A stretch of 64,000 nt of DNA from Lactococcus sp. dk101 (GCF_009601055.1 NZ_WITI01000006.1:48277-112276); one strand, 5' to 3'; counted from the first letter of the stretch, positions 46,203 to 56,141 are shown. The notes: generated by a model not told the origin, from the sequence alone. Made by a program: numbers and translations.

Positions 46203-47054
46203 TTATGCTTTAATTTTTGGGGTCAAAGCGACAGCAATCGCACCGACACCAAGGTGAGTGGCAATTACTGGGCCAAAGCTAGTGTATTCAACATCTGTAA
46301 AGCCTTGTTCCAATGTAAAATCATACATTTCTTTTGCGTGAGCAAGATCTCCTCCAGCATTTAAAACGTAAATCTTATAATCGCCGTCTTTTGTTTTTTC
46401 CATCAAGAGATTTTTCATGGCCTGAAGGGCTTTTTTGGTCGTCCGAACTTTGTCATAAACGACAACTTCACCTTCTTCAGAGAATTGCAACAAAGGTTTA
46501 ATGTTCATCAATGTCCCAACAAAAGCTGAAGCATTGGACAAACGTCCTCCTTTTGCCAACCATTTCAAATCGTCAACCAACATGAAAGCATTGTCGTTAT
46601 CTCTTTGGAATTTAAAATCAGATAAGATTTGTTCAAAAGATTTTCCAGCATCAAGGCCATCAAAGGCAGTCTGAACCAGATAACCTAATGGGCTTGAAGT
46701 GATATAAGTTTCAGGAAACTCAACTTTCATGTCTGAAAATTCAGATTGTAAATAAAAGGCATTGGCATAAAAGCCTGAAATTCCGGCTGGCAAAAACATG
46801 CCAAGCACATGAGTGTAGCCCTCGTCTTGAAGCTTGTGAAGTAAGATTTCCAACGCTGCGACAGAAGGCTGTGAAGTTTTCGGTACATCTTTGGCTGATT
46901 TCATCAAATCAAACCATTTTTCATTTGCAATTTGTGAAGGCTGATAATCCACACCATCAATCGAAATCGGGATTTCCAGCACATATAAATCGTCACGTTT
47001 TTTATACTTATCAGCAATTTCTGCCGACGTATCTGTGATAATGGCTAATTTCAT
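46203..47054 (-). CDS. DegV-family fatty-acid-binding protein
   Basis: A 283-residue DegV protein: AIITDTSAEI at the start, the binding-site motif TSQPS near residue 77, and the second domain with GGRLSNASAFVG and IKPLLQF. DegV proteins bind fatty acids; some serve as FakB subunits that present them to FakA kinase. Here no fakA is adjacent. Confidence 0.92.
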   Translation of the reverse strand: MKLAIITDTSAEIADKYKKRDDLYVLEIPISIDGVDYQPSQIANEKWFDLMKSAKDVPKTSQPSVAALEILLHKLQDEGYTHVLGMFLPAGISGFYANAFYLQSEFSDMKVEFPETYITSSPLGYLVQTAFDGLDAGKSFEQILSDFKFQRDNDNAFMLVDDLKWLAKGGRLSNASAFVGTLMNIKPLLQFSEEGEVVVYDKVRTTKKALQAMKNLLMEKTKDGDYKIYVLNAGGDLAHAKEMYDFTLEQGFTDVEYTSFGPVIATHLGVGAIAVALTPKIKA

Positions 47055-47077
47055 TTAATAATAATAACTCCGTATAT

Positions 47078-47097
47078 TTTCATCAGTACTGATGAAA
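47078..47097. repeat. Palindrome TTTCATCAGTACTGATGAAA
   Basis: 20-base perfect palindrome between the DUF1149 and degV genes. Its core ATCAGTACTGAT resembles the iterated palindrome with outer bases changed. It may act as a weak terminator or processing hairpin. Confidence 0.6.
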
Positions 47098-47107
47098 TAA
47101 AAATAAA

Positions 47108-47500
47108 TTAGAATTCTAATTGAATTCCGGGTTGGTCTAAGGCAACTTCAGTTGTTTCATAAACCATGCGTTTCAACAAATCAAACAGAGGTGAAGCCAA
47201 CTGTGTCATTTCTTCTTGAACAAGTTCATCTTGTTCTTCAATTTTGCGGTCGCGTACGTAATTTAATTGGCTAACAAAGCCTGAAATTACGATATTTTCC
47301 AAAGGAATCATGAAGGTCAAAATGGTGTGAATTCCTGTATCACCGTCATTTGCTTTTTCTAATTGTTCCACAGGAACCAATTGAAATTGCACATTCAATG
47401 ATGTTTCAGGTGTGCCATTTTCTTTTTCCCATTCATAGTTGCGTGCATCATAATGAAACTGATTCACAAATTCTTGTTCACGTTCAATAACTAAAGTCAT
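47108..47500 (-). CDS. DUF1149 (SecB-like fold) protein
   Basis: A 130-residue DUF1149 protein: TLVIEREQEFVNQFHYDARN at the start, GIHTILTFMIPLENIVISG in the middle, and helical FDLLKRMVYETTEVALD at the end, giving the alpha/beta plan of SecB-like proteins. Function unknown. ATG 47500 overlaps the upstream HAD stop as ATGA, with GGAGCGAG as ribosome binding site, so the two are coupled. Confidence 0.85.
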   Translation of the reverse strand: MTLVIEREQEFVNQFHYDARNYEWEKENGTPETSLNVQFQLVPVEQLEKANDGDTGIHTILTFMIPLENIVISGFVSQLNYVRDRKIEEQDELVQEEMTQLASPLFDLLKRMVYETTEVALDQPGIQLEF

Positions 47501-48126
47501 TTCCACTCGCTCCATTTTTTATATTTTATATCGGCAATTTGGCCGAATAAGTCGTTTTCGTCTAACAAAAGTGTTGAAATACCGGCATTTTTTCCTGCTT
47601 CAACATCAAGCGGACGGTCGCCAACCATGACTGTTACTGCTTTGTCCAACTGATATTTTTCAAGCAAATAAAGCAATGCTTCTGGGCTAGGTTTTCTGGC
47701 AAATGGTTGTTTTGAAGTAATAATTTCGGTAAATAAAGTTTGCCATTTTCCTAAATAGTCATAAGTTGTTGCATCACGATGGCTCAAAACAAAGTTTTGA
47801 CCACCGTCTGCCACGATATTTTGCAAGATTTGCGGTATTTCAGCATAAAAGACAGGCGGCGTCTGCATTTGCAAGTCATGTTCAAGCTGATGATAATCCT
47901 CCAAAAATGCAGGATTGCCATAGTTTTCGGCAAATTGTTTAATCGAGAATTGCTTGATATAAACTGCCAAATCTCCTGAATAATGAATGTCGTGCTTGTC
48001 CATCGCCATTTTCAATGCTTTGAGCATCGTCGGATACGTATTGAAAAGGGTACCATCAAAATCCCAAATATAATTTAAAAAAGGAGAATTTTGATTCCTT
48101 TCAATGCCATTTTCCTCAGATTTCAT
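47497..48126 (-). CDS. HAD-family phosphatase
   Basis: A 209-residue HAD subfamily IA hydrolase: motif I WDFDGTLFNTYP near residue 22, motif II LSHRDA, motif III RKPSPEAL, and motif IV VMVGDRPLDVEAGKNAG. The helical cap lies between motifs I and II. Substrate unknown; phosphoglycolate-phosphatase-like. The RBS is AGAGG upstream of ATG 48126. It follows trmD by 13 bases. Confidence 0.88.
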   Translation of the reverse strand: MKSEENGIERNQNSPFLNYIWDFDGTLFNTYPTMLKALKMAMDKHDIHYSGDLAVYIKQFSIKQFAENYGNPAFLEDYHQLEHDLQMQTPPVFYAEIPQILQNIVADGGQNFVLSHRDATTYDYLGKWQTLFTEIITSKQPFARKPSPEALLYLLEKYQLDKAVTVMVGDRPLDVEAGKNAGISTLLLDENDLFGQIADIKYKKWSEWK

Positions 48127-48139
48127 TTCTTAGACCTCT

Positions 48140-48883
48140 TCATTCTACCACATCATCAGATGCTTTGCTTGATTGACGTAAGTCTCTTAAAATTTTTATT
48201 TCTTCTTCATTGGCATCGTATTTTTCAAGCAAATCTGGACGGCGTTCAAGCGTTTTTCTTAAACTTTCCGTCAAGCGCCACTTTCTGATGTTTTCATGAT
48301 GGCCAGACATCAAGACCTCTGGCACTTTCATGCCACGAAAATCTTCTGGTCGAGTGTATTGCGGGTACTCAAGCAAGCCACTTGAAAAAGAGTCGTCTTC
48401 ATAGCTGGCTTGTTTTCCAAGCACACCTGGAATGAGACGTGCGACTGCATCAACCATGACATTGGCTGCCACTTCTCCGCCTGTCAAAACAAAATCCCCT
48501 AAAGACACTTCGTCAGTAATGACAGACTTAATGCGTTCGTCATAGCCTTCATAATGCCCACAAATAAAGACCAATTGGTCTTCTTTGGAAAGTTCTTCTG
48601 CCATTTTTTGGTCAAATTTCTTACCTGCAGGGTCCATGAGCAAGACCCGTGCATTTTCATGAGGAAATTTATCCATGGTATCAAAAATGGGTTGTGGCAT
48701 CAAAAGCATGCCTTGACCGCCACCGTAAGGCATGTCATCAACGTGTCTTTGCTTATTGCTGGCATTTTCGCGAAAATCATGGGTATGAATTTCTACTAAG
48801 CCTTTTTCTTGGGCCTTTCCAACGATGGATTGGTTAAGTGGGGCGAACATTTCAGGGAAGAGGGTTAAAATATCTACTCTCAT
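48140..48883 (-). CDS. trmD: tRNA (guanine-N1)-methyltransferase
   Basis: A 247-residue TrmD that makes m1G37 in t[13 protein letters not shown] at the start, [20 protein letters not shown] and the knot segment [11 protein letters not shown] are all present. The start overlaps rimM's stop (ATGA), so translation is coupled. Confidence 0.97.
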   Translation of the reverse strand: MRVDILTLFPEMFAPLNQSIVGKAQEKGLVEIHTHDFRENASNKQRHVDDMPYGGGQGMLLMPQPIFDTMDKFPHENARVLLMDPAGKKFDQKMAEELSKEDQLVFICGHYEGYDERIKSVITDEVSLGDFVLTGGEVAANVMVDAVARLIPGVLGKQASYEDDSFSSGLLEYPQYTRPEDFRGMKVPEVLMSGHHENIRKWRLTESLRKTLERRPDLLEKYDANEEEIKILRDLRQSSKASDDVVE

Positions 48884-49422
48884 GCCTCGTCACCCTCACT
48901 TGTCGCATCATCGTCCAAACCATCCATTACATCAACATCGACGCGTTTTGCAGCCACATCAACCTTCAGAATAACAGGTGGAATGTAAGGCAAGAGCAAA
49001 TCACGTTTCCCTTTGCGTTTGACTACCCAGACATCATTGGCACCCGGTTGCAAAATTTCAGAAATTTGGCCAAGCAACACATCGTTTTCATAGACATCCA
49101 AACCGATAATTTCATGATAATAAAATTCGCCATCTGTCAGCGCTGACAGCTTTTCTTCGGCAACTTTTAATTTCATTCCTTTCAATTTTTCAACGTCATT
49201 GATGTGATCATAGCCAAAAAATTTAACCAGATACATATTTTTATAAGCTTTTCCTGATTTGACTCTCAAATCAAGCATTTTTTGGTCTTTCGTATCGAAC
49301 AAAGCAAGTTCAGAGTTCTTTGCAAAACGTTCTTCAGGAAAATCTGTCGTTGGCATCACACGAACCTCACCTTGAAGCCCTTGTGTGTTCACGATTGTTC
49401 CCACATTGTAAAATTTAGTCAT
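48880..49422 (-). CDS. rimM: 16S rRNA processing protein RimM
   Basis: A 180-residue RimM. N-terminal barrel ([15 protein letters not shown]) and PRC-barrel ([40 protein letters not shown]). It has an acidic C-terminal tail ([11 protein letters not shown]). It assists 30S head maturation together with ribosomal protein S19. Coupled to trmD. Confidence 0.96.
   Translation of the reverse strand: MTKFYNVGTIVNTQGLQGEVRVMPTTDFPEERFAKNSELALFDTKDQKMLDLRVKSGKAYKNMYLVKFFGYDHINDVEKLKGMKLKVAEEKLSALTDGEFYYHEIIGLDVYENDVLLGQISEILQPGANDVWVVKRKGKRDLLLPYIPPVILKVDVAAKRVDVDVMDGLDDDATSEGDEA
49135..49148. repeat. Iterated palindrome copy 13
   Basis: TGTCAGCGCTGACA, in rimM (codons for LSALTD). Confidence 0.75.
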
Positions 49423-49461
49423 ATCCTATATTATATCATTTTTAAAGCAGATGTCCTAGTC

Positions 49462-50337
49462 TCATTTTAGCTTATTTTTTTGTATTTTTTCTGAAGCTTG
49501 GATAAATTCCAAAATCTTTTTCATGGTCGTTTCCGCTTCGGTATCGATATGTAAGGCATGATAGCCTCCTTTGATTTCCAGATAAGTGATATTGGGGTTT
49601 GCTGTTGCAGCAAACTGACGAATGGCTGCTATTGAAACAATGCCATCTTCTTCAGCACCGAGCAGTAACAGTGGCACATGAATGTTTTGGGCATGCGCCA
49701 AGGCAAATTGGCCTGCTTCTTTAATCTGCGTAAAAAGACGCAAAGAAAGCAGATCATGGAAATAACCATCATCAACAACACTTTTGACCATATCAACATC
49801 ATGCGCAATCAAATCCACGCGAAGCCCCGCATGCACACGGATTTTCGGATTGAGTTTTCCTATGATTGCAGCCATTTTTTGAGCCATTTTAGGTGGTTGT
49901 TCTGCCAAGTCAAGCCAAGGCGACTCGACAATCACTTTTTCATAAGACTGTTGATTTTCTTCTTGACGAAGCAAAAAATTCAAGACGATATTGCCCCCCA
50001 TGCTATGTCCCATCAAGTAAACAGGCAAGTCCTCAAAATCTTGTGCAATCAAATCCCGCACGCGCGCCAAATCCTCTAAAAAGAGACCATAAGCTTTAGA
50101 AACGCCTCTTTGACTTGGATCTTTTGCTGCATAAGCCCCGTGTCCCCTTTGGTCATGCATGACGCAAATGTAACCCTGCCCAAGAAAAAAATCAATCACG
50201 GTCACATAATGGCCGATATATTCGCCAAAACCATGCACCAGCTGTACAATCCCTTTGGCCTGTGTTTCAGGCTCAAAAATGTCAACGCGAATGTCATGTC
50301 CATCTTTTGCTTTAATGAATTGTTCTTGTAGTTTCAT
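49462..50337 (-). CDS. Alpha/beta hydrolase, lysophospholipase-like
   Basis: A 291-residue serine hydrolase of the Hydrolase_4 type: VHGFGEYIGHY, DQRGHGAY, nucleophile GHSMGG near residue 118, the acidic residue in GAEEDGIV near 235 and the histidine in GGYHALHID near 265. Substrate may be monoacylglycerol or lysophospholipid. ATG 50337 has AGAGG upstream. It stands between khpA and rimM, splitting a usually contiguous rpsP-khpA-rimM-trmD block. Confidence 0.88.
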   Translation of the reverse strand: MKLQEQFIKAKDGHDIRVDIFEPETQAKGIVQLVHGFGEYIGHYVTVIDFFLGQGYICVMHDQRGHGAYAAKDPSQRGVSKAYGLFLEDLARVRDLIAQDFEDLPVYLMGHSMGGNIVLNFLLRQEENQQSYEKVIVESPWLDLAEQPPKMAQKMAAIIGKLNPKIRVHAGLRVDLIAHDVDMVKSVVDDGYFHDLLSLRLFTQIKEAGQFALAHAQNIHVPLLLLGAEEDGIVSIAAIRQFAATANPNITYLEIKGGYHALHIDTEAETTMKKILEFIQASEKIQKNKLK

Positions 50338-50408
50338 TTGGTATCCTCTCAAGTTAGTTCACTCATTATAACACTTTTTTTGACGCTTTTTTCTTTTTTC
50401 AATAAAAA

Positions 50409-50432
50409 AACAGCACTCAAAAGAGGACTGCT
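50409..50432 (-). terminator. Terminator after khpA
   Basis: AGCAGTCCTC pairs with GAGTGCTGTT (one mismatch, wobbles) over TTTT, then a T run on the minus strand. Confidence 0.65.
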
Positions 50433-50439
50433 CTATTTA

Positions 50440-50679
50440 TCATTGATCCACCAAAAGACGCACTTTTTTTCCTTCAACAGGAACAAAGTAAACGACGGTA
50501 CGAATGGCTTGAATAATACGACCTTGACGGCCAATAATGCGACCAATATCTGTTTCAGCCACTTTCAAATGGTATTCAGCAAATTCTTCGCCATCAACAA
50601 TTTCAAGTGAAACCTCATCAGGTTGTGTCACAAGGGGCTTGACGATAGTCAAGACTAAATCTTTAACATCTGTTTGCAT
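50440..50679 (-). CDS. khpA: KH-domain RNA-binding protein KhpA
   Basis: A 79-residue single KH domain. The GxxG loop is GRIIGRQGRII near residue 50. KhpA pairs with KhpB/EloR to bind RNA and affects cell elongation in streptococci. It follows rpsP, the standard neighbour. Confidence 0.94.
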   Translation of the reverse strand: MQTDVKDLVLTIVKPLVTQPDEVSLEIVDGEEFAEYHLKVAETDIGRIIGRQGRIIQAIRTVVYFVPVEGKKVRLLVDQ

Positions 50680-50734
50680 TTTCTTTCCTCTACTCTAATT
50701 TAACCTTCGTTAAATCCAAATGATGTTTTTTTCA

Positions 50735-50760
50735 AAAAAACCGCATTAAAAGCGGTTTTT
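50735..50760 (-). terminator. Terminator/attenuator after rpsP
   Basis: AAAAACCGC, short loop, GCGGTTTTT and more T on the minus strand. It lies between rpsP and khpA, so partial read-through probably feeds khpA. Confidence 0.8.
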
Positions 50761-50765
50761 AATAA

Positions 50766-51038
50766 TTATTTGCCAAATTTTTGGTCGTGGAATTTCTTCA
50801 TAACACCAGCTTTAGACAAGATGTTACGAACTGTATCTGATGGTTGAGCACCTTTGCTCAACCATTCCATAACGCGTTCTTCTTTCAAAGTAACTTGGTT
50901 TTCAGCGATAAGTGGGTTGTAAGTACCAACTGTTTCGATGAATTTACCATCACGTGGTGCACGTGAATCAGCAACGTTAATACGGTAGAATGGTTTTTTC
51001 TTAGAACCCATACGAGTCAAACGAATTTTTACAGACAT
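50766..51038 (-). CDS. rpsP: 30S ribosomal protein S16
   Basis: A 90-residue bS16: [18 protein letters not shown] at the start, [18 protein letters not shown], and the C-terminal [15 protein letters not shown] 51038 is preceded by AGAGG. The longer frame includes upstream leader and is rejected. Confidence 0.98.
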   Translation of the reverse strand: MSVKIRLTRMGSKKKPFYRINVADSRAPRDGKFIETVGTYNPLIAENQVTLKEERVMEWLSKGAQPSDTVRNILSKAGVMKKFHDQKFGK

Positions 51039-51075
51039 GTTTATGTTCCTCTTTAGAATTATTTTTACATTTATT

Positions 51076-51104
51076 AGTATAACACGATTTGTATAAGGTG
51101 TCAA
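51076..51104 (-). promoter_or_regulatory. rpsP promoter
   Basis: TTGACA (51104-51099), 17-base spacer, TATACT (51081-51076) on the minus strand. TGTCAAG and CTTGACA with an A7 loop form a small hairpin overlapping the -35 region, possibly ending transcription of the upstream reductase gene. Confidence 0.75.
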
Positions 51105-51122
51105 GAAAAAAACTTGACAGGC

Positions 51123-51758
51123 CTATTTTTCGATAAATGAAATTCTTTCTTTGAGATGACGACCAGCTTTTGCTTCTTCCAATAGAGCTACGGCATAATC
51201 AATATAAGAAATTTGACTCTCTTTTTTACTATTTAAAGTAAATTCTTCGCCGGCTACCAAAACATTGCCTGTTTTCTTTCCATCATATCGGAAATCGGCA
51301 GCTGGACTAATGAATGTCCAATTAACTGAGGCGTAAGTCCGCAAAAGATCAAGTGCTTTTGATTGTGCCATGGCCATTGGTTTAAAGGCTTCTGGGAAAC
51401 CGTCCGTTTCAAATAATTGCGTGCGATGCTCAGGATCGACATAAAGACTTCCTGCACCACCAACAACAATCAAACGATTGGGTTTATTTTCAAGGATTGA
51501 GGCCAATTTTTCAATCACTTCTGTATGAAGATGCATGGCACTTGGGCCATGTGTCCCAAAAGCATCAACAATCACATCAAATGGAGCTAAATCTTCATAT
51601 TCCAAATCAAAAATGTCCTTGACAATAACCTTGCCATCAAATTGCTCTGCTTTTTTGGAATCCCGAATGATAGCTGTCACATCATCTCCATTTTTGACAG
51701 CTTCATCAAAAATCATTTTTCCAAGTTTTCCTGTTGCTGAAATCACACCAATTTTCAT
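51123..51758 (-). CDS. NAD(P)-binding reductase, atypical SDR
   Basis: A 211-residue Rossmann protein: GVISATGKLGK loop at the start, IVDAFGTHG, and IVVGGAGSLYVD. It resembles the small NAD(P)H-binding, NmrA/YwnB-type proteins, which lack the classical SDR catalytic tyrosine motif. Substrate unknown. AGGAT precedes ATG 51758. Confidence 0.85.
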   Translation of the reverse strand: MKIGVISATGKLGKMIFDEAVKNGDDVTAIIRDSKKAEQFDGKVIVKDIFDLEYEDLAPFDVIVDAFGTHGPSAMHLHTEVIEKLASILENKPNRLIVVGGAGSLYVDPEHRTQLFETDGFPEAFKPMAMAQSKALDLLRTYASVNWTFISPAADFRYDGKKTGNVLVAGEEFTLNSKKESQISYIDYAVALLEEAKAGRHLKERISFIEK

Positions 51759-51863
51759 TTTTAATCCTCTTTTTCTTTTTCTGTTTTGTTATTTCTATTA
51801 TACACCTTTTGTTTACAAACGTAAACATTTTGATTAAAAAAATAAATCCCGAAAGATTTACTT

Positions 51864-52082
51864 TTATTCTTTTCCAAAATGCCGAAGCATCATGGCTCTT
51901 TGTCCGCATTGTGTACAGCTTTCTTCGCGTTTGCCAAAGAAATGTGGTTTGAGTAAATCCCAAGCATTTCGTTTAAAATGTGCCTAACAGTTGGGACACT
52001 CATAATAAGTCATCTTGGCAATGGAAAATCCATAAACCACAACTAATATCAGAAAACCAACTAAAACAAATGCTCTTGACAT
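51864..52082 (-). pseudogene. Membrane-anchored zinc-ribbon protein with in-frame TAG
   Basis: ATG 52082 follows a strong AAAGGAGGG site. The frame reads an N-terminal TM helix (MSRAFVLVGFLILVVVYGF), TYYECPNC, then TAG (51986-51984), then AHFKRNAWDLLKPHFFGKR, SCTQCGQRAMMLRHFGKE and a TAA at 51864. CPNC and CTQC form a four-cysteine zinc ribbon, so the amber codon sits inside the domain. The rest of the frame is open, which suggests a recent nonsense change (or a sequence error). Confidence 0.7.
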
Positions 52083-52093
52083 TTCGCCCTCCT

Positions 52094-55000
52094 TTAATTA
52101 ACAACGGTTGCTGAATCGGAAATGGTCCAAGTAATCGTAGCATGATAATTGACACCAGGGACAATATTATAGAGGTCACTTCCTGAAATCAGCAAACTAG
52201 GTGAAGAAACAGTGAATGTACTTGTGCCAATGCCTGTGCTACCAGGTGCGGAAATCAAGGTACTTGACGTTCCATCACCTGCTAAACTTGATTTAGACGT
52301 CCCATTTGATGTGATGACCGTTGGGCCATTCGTAACGGTTTGACTGTTGGCAATGTTAAAACTTAAGGTTGTTCCACTCAAAGTCCACACTGTGTTTGAA
52401 CTGTCTGTCCCAGTAAATGAAGACAGTGCTGCATCAAGACTCCAGCCATTGCTTGTGGCAGGCGAATTGACGATGGTCAAATTACCATTTGCTGTGCCAT
52501 TGACCGTAATTGGTGTTCCTGTAATTGTGGTCGAAGCCGAGGATAAGTTAAAGGAAGGTGCTGTATTTAAGAATAAGCCTTCTTGAACTTGCACATTTGA
52601 GGTGGCAATCAAAGTATTGGACGCTGTATCCTTATAGGTATAAGTGATTTTGTAAGTTCCTGACTGATTGAGCATGGTGGCAACATTAGCTACAGGATTT
52701 CCTTTCGCATCTGAAATCGTATAGCTAATGTTTGATGACAAGCTGGTTGGTGGAACCGTTCCTGAACCAACCGTTGTACTATAAACGGTCTTGCCAGTTG
52801 TATCTGTGATTTTAGAAATCAAAACAAGTGGGTTCCATGTTGAAGCTGTTGCTGGGCCAAGCGTATTATCAGTCGTTGAATTATTCGTTTCAAATAAGGT
52901 GCCGTCATTTAAGACGGTAACGGTGGCTGTTGCGGTCAAGACCTTACTTGTCGCCGTATCTGTATAGCTATAAGTAAAGGTCATCGTACCGCTTTGAGTG
53001 CCTGAGCTTCCCAACCATGTGGCATAATTGGTTGCGAAATCCGCCTGAGTTCCTGACAGACTCGATGAGCCGACCAAGTTATAAGTATAGCTAATGGCTG
53101 AACTTGCTACTGCATTGCCGGAAACATCTGTAGCACTGACCAAACTCAATGGATCAAAACTCGTATCCGCATCACCGATACTACTTGAACTGATGGCTTG
53201 AATGGTTGACGCGTCAATCGTGACGGTCTGTGTCAGATTAACTGCATTTCCGGCACTATTATAGAGAAGATTTCCAGAAGCGTCTTCTAAGCTATAAGTC
53301 AAATAATAAACGCCAGTCGTTGAAGTATCAAGACTTGCAGTCGGGCCTGATGTTGCTGTCAAGACAACATTGAGTCCTGTCGTTTCACCATTGTATCCGG
53401 TGTATGCAAAGGTTGGTGGCGTATAGGTTGCCCCTTTTTGTAGCACAACAGAAGCATTTTGACTGTTGGCATAAGTCAAAGTTGGATCATTTTTAATGAT
53501 GACTTGTGCACTGGCCGTCAAAACCGCCCCTGTACTACTCACAATGGGATTACCCGTTGTATCTGCCAAGCTATAGTTAATGGTATAAGTACCTGGCGTC
53601 GCAAGCATGGTCGCAGTCGAAACTGCTACACTTGAGCTATTGGTAATCGTATAGCTGACGTGCGAACTGTCATCAATCGAAGTTCCTGCATAGTCAGTCG
53701 CCGTTGTCACCAAACTCAATGGCGTAAAGGCAGCTGCCTCGGCCGAGCCGGTATAGATAGACGTACTTGCAGTTGCAAGCAGACTGGCTTGGTTGGCAGT
53801 AATGGTTACAGGTTGTGCCGTACTGGTCGCCACAACGCTTCCACCAACTGAAAGTTGGTATTCGACATATAAGGTACCTGTGGCTTTGGCAATCCCTGTC
53901 GTTGTGTTAAAGAGACTGGATGGCAAGATTGAAGCAAGCGTGCTTGCCGACGAACCACCCGGCTCAAAGGTTGAAAAAGTCCCAGTACTTGTCGTACTGT
54001 ACGCAACCAGTAAACTGCTACTTGGCCATTTGTAAGTGACACCATTGGCATCTTGTGCCATCAAGAGATTGGAACCTGGTGTGAAGGTTTGACCAGTGTA
54101 GATTGCGCCTTTTGTACCGCTGACTTCGACGGTTGAGGTGATGGTTGCAGAACCAGTCCCGTTATTGTTTGTCCCGCCATTAGCTGTGATTGCATTGTTG
54201 ATGACATCAAGAAAGTCTGTATTGGTTCCAGAAACTCCGACAAAGGACATGAGGTTTGTGGCACCTGCCACAATGGTGTTGTATGTTGCACCTGTGGCAA
54301 GCAAGAAGCCACCACCTAAGTTGACCGCAACAAGACTTGAGTCCCCTTGGAACATGCTATTCATATCAAGGACACAGCCATGCCCTGATGGCGTTGAGTT
54401 GGTTGCCGAATAGAATGACGTGATGAGGGCGTCATTTTGCATCATGCCGTTTAAGGCAATGGTCATGTTTTTTGCCCCGTTATTGACAACGTTGAACTGC
54501 ATGTACATCATACCATTACCACCCGCAATGGTTGCAGCTGTTGAATTACCTGTGGCAAAATAGTCATTGACATTGGCAAGTGAGCTTGAGTTTAAGCCCG
54601 GATTTCCTGTGAATTTTTGGTCGTTTGCCAGTAAGAAGCTTTCATCTGCTGGCCCTGTCAAAAGGTCAAGCGTAATCCATTTGTTAAAGACACTTAGATT
54701 TGGCAGATTGGCGAACATAAAGGAAGCGTCCGTTGTCCATGAAACCATGGTTCCTGAACCGCCTGCCGTTCCACCTTTGGCATTGACCACACCGTTTGAA
54801 GCTACCCATGTGGCATTGGTGGTAAATGAGGTGATGTTTGAGTCGCCGTACCAAGGGTAAAAAGTAGGGTCATCCGTGACATTATTTGCTTGTGCAACGG
54901 CATTTAGTGTGATGACGCCGTTTGAGATGGATGCCATGGCCGAAGTATAAGTCGTTGAGCCTGTGGTTCCGACAACGGGGTTCAAGTTCAGATTGGTGTC

Positions 55001-55882
55001 GTTAATCATGATGTTATCGACGTCGTTCATGGTTTCGGTTGTTGTTGTTGAACCCGTCAAAATCCCATTGAAATAGTCGTTTGCACCATTTGTCGATTGG
55101 ATACTTGCAAGATTTGACAAGTTGGCATACAGATAGCCGATGGAGAGATTGCCTTGGAGGCTATTTGACGTTGAGACCGTGCCTCCTGCTGCTGCTCCGC
55201 CGACCACAATCTTGGTTATAGCAGAATTATCATACCAAGGCCAGAAGGTCGGGTCATCATTGGTATTGGTGGGCAATGTTCCAGCGCCTAAAGTCATAGT
55301 GCCTCCTGAAACTGACCATGAAACACCAGTACTGGCAAGAACGGCATCTATGGCAGGCGTCGTTGTTGTCGCTGCTTGTGCTGCTACTGCGGCACAAGTC
55401 GATGTGGTGCCACTGGTTTTAGCCGCTTGCGTTGCAGCAAGTGCTGTGTCGCCGTCAAACAAGTGGTAAGCATATGGCGTTGAGACCATGTTCAAGCTAT
55501 TATTGGTGCTGATGCTGGTTAGGCTTGGCATGTTGGCAAAGAGATAATCAGCATTGGCTTGCGAGGTATATGTCGTTCCTGACGTGAAAACAATGCTCTT
55601 GACATTATTATTGTATGCCCAAGGATAGTAAGTTGGACTATCCGTACTGTTGGTCGGAATGACACCCGCTGCATAATTACTACTGCTTGTATTGGGACTG
55701 ATGGTCAGTTGTCCTGTTGTCCCGTCCAAAACATAAGACACGCCTCCAAAATTCCCTGACAAGAGGGTTTGGGCTTGCGATTGATTTTGGAAAAAAGGAC
55801 TCACCAGTCCTAAAAGTGGCAACAATAATAAGACGAAAATAAAGATGCCGTATTTCCATTTTTTTCGATTGTTTTGGTTCAT
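52094..55882 (-). CDS. Large WxL-domain surface protein
   Basis: A 1262-residue secreted protein. Signal peptide (about 1-37), then three related modules containing PTxxPW(Y/A) at about residues 83, 208 and 340, resembling BspA-type LRR lectin-like repeats, each followed by a (L/M)FANL(P/S)NL-like turn. From about residue 690 three to four Ig-like domains follow (each with YTI or YTYN strands and a closing K/TYT.KD segment). The C-terminal WxL domain (about 1115-1262) has GWSLDAALSSF and VWTLSGTTLSF, and ends in ATITWTISDSATVVN. It is non-covalently wall-bound in other lactic acid bacteria. It is probably co-regulated with the two upstream genes. Confidence 0.9.
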   Translation of the reverse strand: MNQNNRKKWKYGIFIFVLLLLPLLGLVSPFFQNQSQAQTLLSGNFGGVSYVLDGTTGQLTISPNTSSSNYAAGVIPTNSTDSPTYYPWAYNNNVKSIVFTSGTTYTSQANADYLFANMPSLTSISTNNSLNMVSTPYAYHLFDGDTALAATQAAKTSGTTSTCAAVAAQAATTTTPAIDAVLASTGVSWSVSGGTMTLGAGTLPTNTNDDPTFWPWYDNSAITKIVVGGAAAGGTVSTSNSLQGNLSIGYLYANLSNLASIQSTNGANDYFNGILTGSTTTTETMNDVDNIMINDTNLNLNPVVGTTGSTTYTSAMASISNGVITLNAVAQANNVTDDPTFYPWYGDSNITSFTTNATWVASNGVVNAKGGTAGGSGTMVSWTTDASFMFANLPNLSVFNKWITLDLLTGPADESFLLANDQKFTGNPGLNSSSLANVNDYFATGNSTAATIAGGNGMMYMQFNVVNNGAKNMTIALNGMMQNDALITSFYSATNSTPSGHGCVLDMNSMFQGDSSLVAVNLGGGFLLATGATYNTIVAGATNLMSFVGVSGTNTDFLDVINNAITANGGTNNNGTGSATITSTVEVSGTKGAIYTGQTFTPGSNLLMAQDANGVTYKWPSSSLLVAYSTTSTGTFSTFEPGGSSASTLASILPSSLFNTTTGIAKATGTLYVEYQLSVGGSVVATSTAQPVTITANQASLLATASTSIYTGSAEAAAFTPLSLVTTATDYAGTSIDDSSHVSYTITNSSSVAVSTATMLATPGTYTINYSLADTTGNPIVSSTGAVLTASAQVIIKNDPTLTYANSQNASVVLQKGATYTPPTFAYTGYNGETTGLNVVLTATSGPTASLDTSTTGVYYLTYSLEDASGNLLYNSAGNAVNLTQTVTIDASTIQAISSSSIGDADTSFDPLSLVSATDVSGNAVASSAISYTYNLVGSSSLSGTQADFATNYATWLGSSGTQSGTMTFTYSYTDTATSKVLTATATVTVLNDGTLFETNNSTTDNTLGPATASTWNPLVLISKITDTTGKTVYSTTVGSGTVPPTSLSSNISYTISDAKGNPVANVATMLNQSGTYKITYTYKDTASNTLIATSNVQVQEGLFLNTAPSFNLSSASTTITGTPITVNGTANGNLTIVNSPATSNGWSLDAALSSFTGTDSSNTVWTLSGTTLSFNIANSQTVTNGPTVITSNGTSKSSLAGDGTSSTLISAPGSTGIGTSTFTVSSPSLLISGSDLYNIVPGVNYHATITWTISDSATVVN

Positions 55883-56141
55883 GCGCTTCCTTCTCTAAAT
55901 TTTCTTTTCATTTTTCTTTTCTTGATAAATAAGTGCGGTAAAAATTTCTATTCCATTTTATTATAGTCCAGTAGTTTATAAATTACAAGCCTGTTGCATT
56001 TCTTTTTGAGGCTGCCCCTTTATTTCATAAAAAGCGACCGATTGTATTTGGCCGCTTTTTTAATTTTTATTGCATTTGTAAATCTCTTCGGAGCATTTTT
56101 CGTTTCGGCTTTTTCGTTTTCAGCTGATGATCTGATCAAGC

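Noticed and set aside
51984..51986. TAG as pyrrolysine or other recoding in the zinc-ribbon gene
   Set aside because: No such recoding is known in this group; a nonsense change or error is simpler.
55140..55469. Open frames opposite the large WxL gene (also around 52347, 53793, 54138 and 54567)
   Set aside because: Low-complexity, Val/Pro-rich shadows of the Thr/Ser-rich WxL reading frame; no ribosome binding sites.
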